Made by a program: the position numbers and the translations under genes
Assembly: GCA_903927685.1 (NCBI GenBank)
Contig: CAIYOB010000682.1
Span: 1 to 18,496 of the forward strand
DNA length: 18,496 bases
Direction of reading: 5' to 3'
Source of the DNA: an uncultured Planctomycetaceae bacterium
GTDB taxonomy: Bacteria > Planctomycetota > Planctomycetia > Pirellulales > Pirellulaceae
Notes under the pieces: model-generated
What the model saw: only the letters and a program-made list of their open reading frames with translations
What the model was told of the DNA's origin: nothing
Databases searched by the model: none
Part shown: piece by piece, positions 1-7,334 of the stretch
Position numbering within the stretch: the first letter of the stretch is position 1
Layout: every line of letters begins with the position of its first letter

Positions 1-362
1 CGCTGGAGGTACTGCTGATCCATCCCTCCGGTCCCTACCATCGCCGGACGCCTTGGGGCATTCCCAAGGGTGTGCCGAATGACGGCGAGGATTTCGAACA
101 GACGGCCCGGCGGGAGACCTTTGAGGAGACGGGCGTCACGGTTGTTGGCGAACTGACATCGCTGGACTACATCCAATACCACAGGACGCAGAAACGCGTG
201 CACTGCTTCGCCGGCCCCGCCCCGTCCGAGGCAGCTCCGAATACCGATTGCTGGGAAGTCGACCGGGCCGAATTCGTGCCGCTGGAGGAAGCCCGCCGCC
301 TGATTCATCCCGACCAGCGTCCGTTCCTGGATCGCCTGGAAGCACTGCTGGCCCAGCCTTGA
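1..362 (+). CDS. NUDIX hydrolase (COG4119-like), 5' truncated by window edge
   Basis: The reading frame is open from the left edge (first complete codon at base 3) to a TGA at 360-362, giving 119 visible residues; the true start lies outside the window. A full Nudix box is present at visible residues 23-45, with G23, E29, R37-E38, E41-E42 and G44 in the GX5EX7REUXEEXGU pattern, which binds the metal and carries the catalytic glutamates. The preceding WGIPKG and the C-terminal HPDQRPFLDRL resemble the COG4119 group of predicted NTP pyrophosphohydrolases, normally about 150 residues, so roughly 30 residues are missing. Members cleave nucleoside diphosphates linked to another group; the substrate cannot be read from sequence. 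The protein looks cytoplasmic. It is followed by 155 non-coding bases before a large exported protein, so a functional link to that gene is not implied. Confidence 0.88.
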   Translation, partial: LEVLLIHPSGPYHRRTPWGIPKGVPNDGEDFEQTARRETFEETGVTVVGELTSLDYIQYHRTQKRVHCFAGPAPSEAAPNTDCWEVDRAEFVPLEEARRLIHPDQRPFLDRLEALLAQP

Positions 363-399
363 CATCTCCGGCCCGCTGCCGGTCCGACGCCGCAAACCA

Positions 400-429
400 T
401 TGATCAGGTCGTCCGCGGCTGCGCATAAT
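400..429 (+). promoter_or_regulatory. Possible sigma70-type promoter for the VIT/vWA gene
   Basis: TTGATC at 400-405 and CATAAT at 424-429 are separated by 18 bases. They match the -35 and -10 consensus at 4/6 and 5/6 positions. The expected start site near 436 would leave a leader of about 80 bases before the ATG at 518. In GC-rich sequence an AT-rich hexamer pair like this stands out, but planctomycete promoters are poorly defined, so the call is tentative. Confidence 0.38.
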
Positions 430-517
430 TCGGATTGGGGCCGGTGGGAAACGGGCGAATTGCTGCCCAGGCGGTCGGATCAGCTGGGCGAGCCCGGCGG
501 CATCGAAGGGGGATGAC

Positions 518-3500
518 ATGATCGCGCTGCGCTCGTGGTTGGTAGTGATGTTGGTGGCGACGGCGGCGGCCCCGGCGGCTCAGCCGCCGGGGCTGGGCCA
601 GTTGCTGATTCGGGATGCCCAGAGCGGCTCGCCCGTGCGGCTGAATGTGGCCCGCTATCACGTCCACGTCGTCTTGCAGCCGCCGGTGGCCCTGGTCCAG
701 ATCGACCAGTCGTTCTACAACCCGTTCGACCAGCAGCAGGAAGGCCAATTCGTATTCAACCTGCCGGTCGGGGCGTCGGTCAGCCGGTTTGCGATGTACG
801 TCTCGCCGACGCAACTGATCGAGGGCGAATTAGTCGAACGCAAGCGGGCGTCCGAAATCTACGAGTCGATCGTCAGCCGCCGCCGCGATCCGGCAATTCT
901 CGAGCAACTGGGCGACAATCTGTTCAAGATGCGGGTTTTTCCGATCTTCGCCCGGGACGAGAAACGCATCCTGCTCGACTTTACCCTGCCCCTGGAGCCG
1001 CAGGCCGGCGTGTACCAGTTCCGCCTGCCGCTGCTGTCGGACTTGACGCCGACCTGGGATTTCCGCATCAGCGGCGTGATGCCCGCCGGCGTCCAGGCCC
1101 AAGCGGCCGCGAGCGTGTCTCATCCCGATCTGGCCTTCGTCACGCGCGACGACGGCGCGGTCCAGTTCGAGTTCCAGGAGCACAACTACCGGCCCGAGAC
1201 GGACCTGGTATTGACCTTCGCCCAACGGCTTGACCGCCCCGCAAGCCTGCGCAGCTTTGTGGCTGAGCCGCACGTAGCCGCGGCTCGCCCCGACGCGAAT
1301 GCCCCCCAACCGAAGGCCGCGGGCCAGCCTGCGACTCCCGCCGAATCGCCGGACGACTGGTCGCAACGCACGGGCACCTACTTCCTGGCCGAGGTCCCGC
1401 CGGCAACCGAGTCCGCCGAGTCCTCGGCACCGCCGCCAGCCGACGTGCTGGTGCTGGCCGATACGTCATCCAGCATCACCGATCTACAGGCCGTCCGCCG
1501 GACCGTCCGCGACGTTGTGGCGAGCTTGCGACCGCAGGACCGCGTGCGGCTGATGGGCGCGGACGTGGCCGCGCGACCTTTGCACGAGGGCTGGCTCAAG
1601 CCCGGCGATCAGGCCGGGCTGCAGCGGCTGGACGACGAGTTTTGCCTGGGCAAGACCGACCTCGAGGCCTGCCTGCGGCAAGCGGTGCGGGAGTTTGACC
1701 TCTCCGGCGGCCCGCGGCGGCGGCTGGTGATCTACGTCGGCGACGGAGCGGGCGAGTCCAGGCCGAAGGCCGAGTCGGCCGGCCAGCAAGCCACGCCGGA
1801 TTGGTTCCAGGCGAGCCAGGCGGTCCTCGCGTGCGTCCAGGTGCAGCGGACCGAGGCGTCGACCGATTACTTGCGCGACTTGATCGACGCCAGCGGCGGG
1901 GCCTGGTTCGACCTGGCCGGCGACGTGCGTGCGGCCGCGTCCCTGGCACGCTGGCTGCACGCCGGCCTGCCGCTTCCCGAGCGGGTCGCGGACGTGGCGG
2001 TGCAAGACGCCCGCGCGGAAGACTTGTTCTGGAGCCGCAGCTGGCTGCCCGGCGAACCGTTTTACATTTACGGCCGGACGGCGGAAACCGACGCGGTGAG
2101 GCTCCGCCTGACGCTGGGCCGCGGCGAAAAGACGGTCGTTCGAAATTGGACTTTTCCCGTCGCCCGCCGGGATGACGATGTGTTCGTCGGCCGGCTGTGG
2201 GCCCAACGGCAACTGGAACAGTGGCGGAATCGGGACCAAAACCAGGACGAAGTCCGCCAGCAGATCGTCGCCTTGTCGCAGGAGTGGAGCCTGCTGTCGC
2301 CGCACACGGCGTTCCTGGTCCTGGAGAGCGAAGAGGACTATCCGCGCTGGGGCTTGGACCGCCGCATCCGCCGCCAGTATTGGAAGCCCGCCGAGGCCCG
2401 ACCCGAAGCGCCGCTGCCGGCGAATTGGGTCCAGCAGTTCCAGCAAGAGCAGCGGCAAGCGCAACGCCCGAAGTCGCGGGAGGGCCAGCGAGCGCCGGCC
2501 TTGGCCAAGCCGCAGCCGCTGCGCCGCGGGTTGCTCGATCCCGCCGCCCCGGACGCCACGTCGGTCTGGCAGCCCAGCGTTTCAACCCTGCTGGGCTCCG
2601 CCTTTCGCGCCGATCCGGACTTCCTCCGCCGCCATCCGTATGCGGACCAGTTGCTGCAGTCCGTCGACGTCGCGACGTTCGCTCAACGGCAGACGTTGGA
2701 ACAGTTCGCAGCGGAACTCGCCAAGTTGACCGGGGCCAACGTGAGCCTGGATCGGCAAGCGTTGGACGACATCGGTCTGAGCTTCGATACGCTGCTGGCC
2801 CGCACGCGATGGCGCACGGCAGGCACGCCACCCTCGTCCAATACCGATGATCCGTTTGCCGAGTCGGGGAACCCCGACGCCGCCATGATCCGCCTGTCAA
2901 CGTGGCTCGGCTCGGGAAAAATCTCCCTGCGCGGCGGGGCAAGGCTGCTATTGCAGCAATGGGGCTTGAAGCTGGTCGAAGAATCGCACCGGCTGCTGAT
3001 CACCACGGAGGAGGAAGCCGAGTCGCGTCTGACCACGGAAGTCTACCCCGTCGCGGATCTGTATTTTGCGGATCGCACCACACCGCCCTGGCGGCTGGTC
3101 GATCCGTACCTGGACCGCCGGACTCAGGTCCGCCGGCGATTGGAGTCGAAGCTCCAGCGGCCGGTGACGCTCGACTGCCGCGACCGGCCCTTGGCGGACG
3201 TGGTCTGGGAACTGGCGGGCAAGCTGGACGATACGTTCTTGATCGATGCCGCGGCGCTGGACGACATCGGCATCGACCCGCAGACGCCGATCACCGCCTC
3301 GTTCCGCGACGTGCCGGCCAGACAGGCCCTGCAGTGGATTCTCGATGACTTGAACTTGGCCTACACGCTGCATCACGAGGCGGTGATGATCACCACGCCG
3401 GAGGAGGCCGAGTCCCAGTTGGAGATCCGCGTGCATTCGGCGCGGGGGCTGATGGCCGAATTCCCGGTCGTGCGCGGGCCGTTCGGGCAGATGCCGCCGG

Positions 3501-6289
3501 GAGGCTGGGGAATGGGCGGAGGCATGCTGGGCTCGGGGGGCGGTGGGACCATGATGGACCGTTCCGGCGGCATGGGCGGTTCCTTTGGCGGAGGAATGGG
3601 CGGCATGGGAGGATTCGGCGGTGGCATGGGCGGCATGGCTTTCGGCGCCGGTATGGGCGTGGCCGAGCCGTCCGGCGACGATTCGAACGCCGGGGCCGCG
3701 GGGCTGTCCAGTGGCGGTGACGAAGCGTCCGCGCCGCCCGAGACTTCCGCCGCGCCGCCGACCGCGGGCGAGGAGACTGCACCAGCCGCCGGGCCAAGCC
3801 CGGGCGCGAATGCCGCGCCGTCGCTGGCGGAGGCGCCGCACGAAGTCGACAGCGACGCGCTGATCGACTTGATCCTCAGCACAATCGCGCCGCAGACCTG
3901 GGATACCGTCGGCGGACCGGGCAGCATCGAATTCTTCCCGTACAGCCTGGATCTGGTGTTGGGGCAGACCCGCGAGGTTCACGAGCAGATCGAGGGCTTG
4001 TTGGAGCGACTGCGCCAGTTGCCGCCGGAACTGGGGACGAAGTCGGGCGGCCGCCCGGCCACGATTCCCTCGCTGGGCCCGGTCGACCCCGCCGCGGCGG
4101 ATTTCGACAGCCTGATCGACCTGATTACCAGCACCGTCTACACGTCCTCCTGGGACGTGGTCGGCGGTCCCGGCAGTATTGACGCCGAGCCGACGCGCAT
4201 GGCCTTGGTGGTCCAGCAAGACGCCGACGTGCAGGACGAGGTGGCCCAGTTGCTGACCATGTTGCGGCGGCACCGCTACGAAGCCCTGCACGGCAGCCGG
4301 CCGTGGGAAGCGTCCGGCGGCGACGGTTTGCGGCCTGCGGCAGCTACGTTCACGGACGACGACGACAAGGCACCGGCCAAGCTGTCCGACTATCCGGAAC
4401 CCCAACCGGCCGAACTCGTCGCTCTGCAAGTCCGCCGCGAGCCGGCCCACGGCCGGTGGCAATGGCGGCGTGTCGCTGCCGCCGGGACGACCGAACAGGT
4501 CGGACTCCAACTGGCCGGCGACAGGCTGCAATACGAGCTGCCGCAGTGCATCATCCGCACCGCAGGCGACACGGCCGCGGTCGCGTGGCCCGGGTTGCGG
4601 CTGGTGGAACTGGGGACCTACGCCGAACGACTTCGGCAAACCGTCGACGCCAGACTGCCGTGGCTGCCGCACCGCAGCAACACGGAACTGGCGCGGCTGT
4701 TTGAGATCACGGGCGTGTCTGACACGTCCGACAGGTCCGATGGGTCCGATGGGTCCGATGGGTCAGACGGGTCCGCCGCCCCCGTCTGGCTACGGCTGGT
4801 GCCCGCCGGACTGCCTCGCGACGGCGGCACGTATTTGCAGATCGCGTACTCGCCAGCGGACGGCCTGCCCGTCGCCTGGGAGTCCTTCGTCAACGGCCAG
4901 CAGACCGCCCGCATCCGGTTTGCGGAACGTCTTCCGGGCGACGCGGCACCGGCTTGGCGTCTCGCCGTCCAGGAAGACGCCCATGGCCGCGAACTGGCTC
5001 GCTGGGAGTTGGTCGAATCCGCTCCCCAAGCCGCCGAGATTCCCGATCCGGCGGACTCCTGGAGCGGCTACGTGCACCTGGACCGCCGCGCCGCTCGGCC
5101 CGCCATCGACGCCCCCTTGGCGGATGCCCTGGCGGCCCTGCGCCAGTTCGATTGGGCCCGGGCGTCGCAACAGCTGAGCCTGCTGCCCGACGATCGGACG
5201 CGGCATCCGTTGGTGCGGCTGCTGCAGGCCTGGTGCCTGGAAAACGACCGCCGGCTGGGGACGCACGACCGGCTGGTCGCCCACCTGCTCGAAGTCGCCC
5301 AGAGCGACGCCCCCGACCTGCTGCGGTTCGTGGCCGCAGGCAACTTTCCGTCCCTGCTGACCGGCGAGCGGTACGCGATCCTGTCGCTGCAGCCCGAGGC
5401 GACGCGCACGGCCTTGGATTGCGACCGGTTGGCCGACGCCGCGATCGCGGCCGGCAAGTTGCCGGAAGCCTTGCAGCACGTCCAGTCGGCCCTGTCTCGC
5501 GGCGGCGAAGACGATCGGCAGCCCCCGCGCTATCGTCGCTGCGTCGACTTGCTCTTGAACCTGAGCCGGGCTGCGGACGCCGTCGCGACGGCCCAGCAGT
5601 GGGCTGCCGCGGCCAGTCGCCCGCCGGACCAGTTGGCCGCGATGGCCGAACTGCTCGCGAACCATGCCCAGCAGGAACCGGCCGACCAGTTGTTGCAACA
5701 GGCGCTGGCAGCAGAACGGCTGGCGGCCGACCAACGGTATGCCCTGCTGCGCCGCTGGGCGGCGGTGCAGACCGGTGTGGGGCGGTGCGAGAAACTGCTC
5801 GCCGCCGCGGCGCTGAAGCCGTCCGGCTCGCACCAGCGGCGGGAATGTGTCGACCTGCTCCGCCGCGAGTTGGCCACCGCGGCCCACGCCGACACGGCCG
5901 GGAAGCTGGCAGCCCAGACCACCGATGCGGAACTGGCCGCAGAGTTGGTCTTCCGCCAGGCCGAACTCACGCCCGACGTCGCCCAGGCCGCCGCGCTGCT
6001 CTGGCAGCTGCAGGAAGCCAAGCGGCTGGACGCAGGCCGCCTGGCCTGGGTCTGCCAGACCTGGAACGTCGCCGGACAAGGCGCTCACGTCATCGCGGCG
6101 TGCGAAACCGAGCTGCGCGCCGGGCACCGCTTGTCGTTGGGAACCCTCGCGGAACTGGCCGTCGCCTATCGCGTCGCCCGCCGGGACCTGGACGCCCAGC
6201 GGGCGTGGAGCAGCGACGCCGAGTCCCTGTCCATCGCCGCCCCAGCCGCCGCCCCAGCCGGACAAGTCGGTTCGGGCGGGTTCTTCTAG
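518..6289 (+). CDS. Giant exported VIT/vWA-domain protein with secretin-N-like repeats
   Basis: The protein has 1923 residues. The ATG at 518 follows a strong GAAGGGGGA ribosome site. Residues 1-20 form a signal peptide (cleavage near APA|A). A VIT domain spans about 25-195. A vWA domain spans about 308-470, with MIDAS residues D315-S317-S319, T380 and D409. Two related blocks at about 716-848 and 870-978 share LDDIG and TTxEEAES motifs typical of STN/secretin-N-like modules. Then come a Gly/Met-rich stretch (about 989-1050), an Ala/Pro linker, and two copies of an LIDLI-ST...VGGPGSI module (about 1108-1170 and 1195-1255). A Ser-Asp-Gly repeat lies at 1401-1418, and the last 400 residues are alanine-rich helices resembling TPRs. 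VIT plus vWA usually mediates metal-dependent protein binding; a periplasmic or surface scaffold is my inference. No secretin pore domain is visible. The TAG stop lies in the left end of a MITE-like repeat. Confidence 0.87.
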   Translation: MIALRSWLVVMLVATAAAPAAQPPGLGQLLIRDAQSGSPVRLNVARYHVHVVLQPPVALVQIDQSFYNPFDQQQEGQFVFNLPVGASVSRFAMYVSPTQLIEGELVERKRASEIYESIVSRRRDPAILEQLGDNLFKMRVFPIFARDEKRILLDFTLPLEPQAGVYQFRLPLLSDLTPTWDFRISGVMPAGVQAQAAASVSHPDLAFVTRDDGAVQFEFQEHNYRPETDLVLTFAQRLDRPASLRSFVAEPHVAAARPDANAPQPKAAGQPATPAESPDDWSQRTGTYFLAEVPPATESAESSAPPPADVLVLADTSSSITDLQAVRRTVRDVVASLRPQDRVRLMGADVAARPLHEGWLKPGDQAGLQRLDDEFCLGKTDLEACLRQAVREFDLSGGPRRRLVIYVGDGAGESRPKAESAGQQATPDWFQASQAVLACVQVQRTEASTDYLRDLIDASGGAWFDLAGDVRAAASLARWLHAGLPLPERVADVAVQDARAEDLFWSRSWLPGEPFYIYGRTAETDAVRLRLTLGRGEKTVVRNWTFPVARRDDDVFVGRLWAQRQLEQWRNRDQNQDEVRQQIVALSQEWSLLSPHTAFLVLESEEDYPRWGLDRRIRRQYWKPAEARPEAPLPANWVQQFQQEQRQAQRPKSREGQRAPALAKPQPLRRGLLDPAAPDATSVWQPSVSTLLGSAFRADPDFLRRHPYADQLLQSVDVATFAQRQTLEQFAAELAKLTGANVSLDRQALDDIGLSFDTLLARTRWRTAGTPPSSNTDDPFAESGNPDAAMIRLSTWLGSGKISLRGGARLLLQQWGLKLVEESHRLLITTEEEAESRLTTEVYPVADLYFADRTTPPWRLVDPYLDRRTQVRRRLESKLQRPVTLDCRDRPLADVVWELAGKLDDTFLIDAAALDDIGIDPQTPITASFRDVPARQALQWILDDLNLAYTLHHEAVMITTPEEAESQLEIRVHSARGLMAEFPVVRGPFGQMPPGGWGMGGGMLGSGGGGTMMDRSGGMGGSFGGGMGGMGGFGGGMGGMAFGAGMGVAEPSGDDSNAGAAGLSSGGDEASAPPETSAAPPTAGEETAPAAGPSPGANAAPSLAEAPHEVDSDALIDLILSTIAPQTWDTVGGPGSIEFFPYSLDLVLGQTREVHEQIEGLLERLRQLPPELGTKSGGRPATIPSLGPVDPAAADFDSLIDLITSTVYTSSWDVVGGPGSIDAEPTRMALVVQQDADVQDEVAQLLTMLRRHRYEALHGSRPWEASGGDGLRPAAATFTDDDDKAPAKLSDYPEPQPAELVALQVRREPAHGRWQWRRVAAAGTTEQVGLQLAGDRLQYELPQCIIRTAGDTAAVAWPGLRLVELGTYAERLRQTVDARLPWLPHRSNTELARLFEITGVSDTSDRSDGSDGSDGSDGSAAPVWLRLVPAGLPRDGGTYLQIAYSPADGLPVAWESFVNGQQTARIRFAERLPGDAAPAWRLAVQEDAHGRELARWELVESAPQAAEIPDPADSWSGYVHLDRRAARPAIDAPLADALAALRQFDWARASQQLSLLPDDRTRHPLVRLLQAWCLENDRRLGTHDRLVAHLLEVAQSDAPDLLRFVAAGNFPSLLTGERYAILSLQPEATRTALDCDRLADAAIAAGKLPEALQHVQSALSRGGEDDRQPPRYRRCVDLLLNLSRAADAVATAQQWAAAASRPPDQLAAMAELLANHAQQEPADQLLQQALAAERLAADQRYALLRRWAAVQTGVGRCEKLLAAAALKPSGSHQRRECVDLLRRELATAAHADTAGKLAAQTTDAELAAELVFRQAELTPDVAQAAALLWQLQEAKRLDAGRLAWVCQTWNVAGQGAHVIAACETELRAGHRLSLGTLAELAVAYRVARRDLDAQRAWSSDAESLSIAAPAAAPAGQVGSGGFF
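3481..3660 (+). repeat. Gly/Met-rich low-complexity coding segment
   Basis: Within the VIT/vWA gene, about 60 codons (residues about 989-1050) are dominated by GGMGG, GGGM and GGFGGG. The DNA is correspondingly repetitive in ggcatgggcgg-type units. It separates the STN-like pair from the paired GGPGSI modules and is probably a flexible linker. Length variation between relatives would be expected. Confidence 0.8.
4717..4770 (+). repeat. Six-copy 9-bp tandem repeat inside the VIT/vWA gene
   Basis: Six consecutive 9-base units start at 4717: gtctgacac, gtccgacag, three exact gtccgatgg, then gtcagacgg. Since 9 is a multiple of 3, copy-number changes keep the frame and only alter the number of Ser-Asp-Gly triplets (residues 1401-1418). 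The three identical central units suggest recent slippage. The segment interrupts an otherwise non-repetitive part of the protein. Confidence 0.85.
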
Positions 6290-6431
6290 TGCGTTGTCCA
6301 AGCTAAGAATTGGGGTTGGGTGGCTGGGGTCAAGCCAAGAGGTACGAGTGGCGAGCCCCCAGTTTCTGCCACTGGGGGCTCGCTGCACTCGACCCCAGGC
6401 ACCCCAACATTGAGCCTGGACAACGCACTAG
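6286..6431. mobile_element. Palindromic MITE-like element with 15-bp terminal inverted repeats
   Basis: The left end ctagtgcgttgtcca (6286-6300) is the exact reverse complement of 6417-6431. Between them the two arms are imperfectly complementary almost throughout: ttggggt and cctggggtc blocks pair across the element, and the centre is a perfect 13-bp stem, gcgagcccccagt (6351-6363) against 6371-6383, with a 7-base loop. An outer cgagtg/cactcg pair extends the stem. The element is about 146 bp and encodes nothing convincing. The outer TA, or the whole CTAG, could be a duplicated target site, as in IS630/mariner-type insertion. No T-run follows, so it is not an obvious intrinsic terminator, although the RNA would fold strongly. 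The family name is unknown to me. Confidence 0.75.
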
Positions 6432-6794
6432 CGCCTGGCCTGGTGCCTGGTCCGGAATTGCAGGCCAAGCGTCTGGTCGATACAGTGGCGGTAGCCATGA
6501 ACGCAAGCGGCTCCATCGTTTGGGTTGTCGAGCGGGTCGCTGAGGCGAGGGGCGGCATGGCAAAGTCAGTTCGTGAGCGTTGCCAGGCGACGGCTCTTGA
6601 GCATCATTCACATTTTGAGACTTGATTCTGTTTCGATTCTGAGATTTCAGCCTTCAGGTCTGAAATCCGAAATTCCAAGTTTGGCATTTGAAATCTGAAA
6701 TCCGAAATCTCAGATTTGAGGTTCCAGATTTCACATCTCAGATTCCCAATTCCCCTTGGCCCGCGGCCAAGCCCGCGAGAGGAGACACGGCCTC
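6432..6794. other. Intergenic stretch before hpt, no convincing gene
   Basis: Bases 6432-6630 hold short open frames on both strands, but none has a ribosome site or recognisable protein content. From about 6630 the composition turns AT-richer and repetitive (listed separately). The final 40 bases return to GC-rich sequence and carry the hpt ribosome site, GAGAGGAG at 6777-6784. No clear promoter was identified. Confidence 0.6.
6636..6750. repeat. Degenerate aaatctga/aaatccga repeat cluster
   Basis: Short motifs of the type tgaaatcc, gaaatctga and their inverse tcagattt recur both directly and inverted, for example at 6661-6674, 6688-6719 and 6724-6744. Direct and inverted copies allow several alternative hairpins. 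The segment is much lower in GC than its surroundings. I see no start codon with a ribosome site and no coding content. It lies directly upstream of the hpt-ade pair and may contain their promoter. Confidence 0.7.
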
Positions 6795-7334
6795 ATGATC
6801 GATCCCAGGCGAGTCGAAGTCATGATACCGGCGGACGAGATCGCCGGGCGAGTCCGGCAATTGGCCGCGGAGATCTCGGCGGACTACGACGGCAAACCGC
6901 TGTTGGTCGTCGGCGTGCTCAAGGGCGCCTGGGTCTTCCTGGCTGACTTGGTCCGCCATCTGACCCTCCCCGTCCGCTGTGACTTTGTCCGCGTCACCAG
7001 CTATGGCATGGGAACCGAAACCAACGGTTCGCCCAGGCTGTTGTTGGACGTCCTCGAACCCGTCGCGGGAATGGACGTGTTGGTCGTCGACGACATCCTG
7101 GACACCGGCATCTCCCTCGCCTGGCTGCACGAACACCTGCGGAACAAAAGCCCCGCCAGCGTCCGCACGTGCGTGCTGCTGGACAAAGCCGAGCGGCGGC
7201 GCGTGCCGGTTTCGGTAGACTACATCGGCTTCTCGATCCCCGACCGGTTCGTGGTCGGTTACGGATTGGACTGCGGCGAGCAGTTCCGCGAACTCCCCTT
7301 CGTCGGTCACGTGAAAAGCGAGGTGCAAACATGA
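6795..7334 (+). CDS. hpt: Hypoxanthine phosphoribosyltransferase
   Basis: The enzyme transfers phosphoribose from PRPP to hypoxanthine (and usually guanine) to make IMP or GMP, in cytoplasmic purine salvage. The protein has 179 residues, the usual family length. The PRPP-binding loop VVDDILDTG is present, with its two acidic residues at D99-D100. The earlier KGAWVFLADL and FVRVTSYG motifs and the C-terminal DYIGFSIPDRFVVGYGLD are all characteristic. An in-frame upstream start at 6756 exists, but the ATG at 6795 has GAGAGGAG about 10 bases ahead and gives the normal N terminus, so I chose it. The stop overlaps the next start as ATGA (7331-7334), implying translational coupling with adenine deaminase. 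Confidence 0.95.
   Translation: MIDPRRVEVMIPADEIAGRVRQLAAEISADYDGKPLLVVGVLKGAWVFLADLVRHLTLPVRCDFVRVTSYGMGTETNGSPRLLLDVLEPVAGMDVLVVDDILDTGISLAWLHEHLRNKSPASVRTCVLLDKAERRRVPVSVDYIGFSIPDRFVVGYGLDCGEQFRELPFVGHVKSEVQT

Noticed and set aside
2948..4672. Long minus-strand open frame of 574 codons under the VIT/vWA gene.
   Set aside because: It is a composition shadow: the plus strand has a signal peptide, domains and a ribosome site throughout, and the reverse product is Arg/Gly/Gln-rich with no known domain.
6570..6582. 13-base match ttcgtgagcgttg also present at 9900-9912.
   Set aside because: The flanks share nothing, so it is too short to call a repeat or attachment-site pair from two copies alone.
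6320..6625. Open frame of 101 codons crossing the MITE-like element.
   Set aside because: Its first third is the palindromic repeat itself and the rest has no recognisable content or ribosome site.
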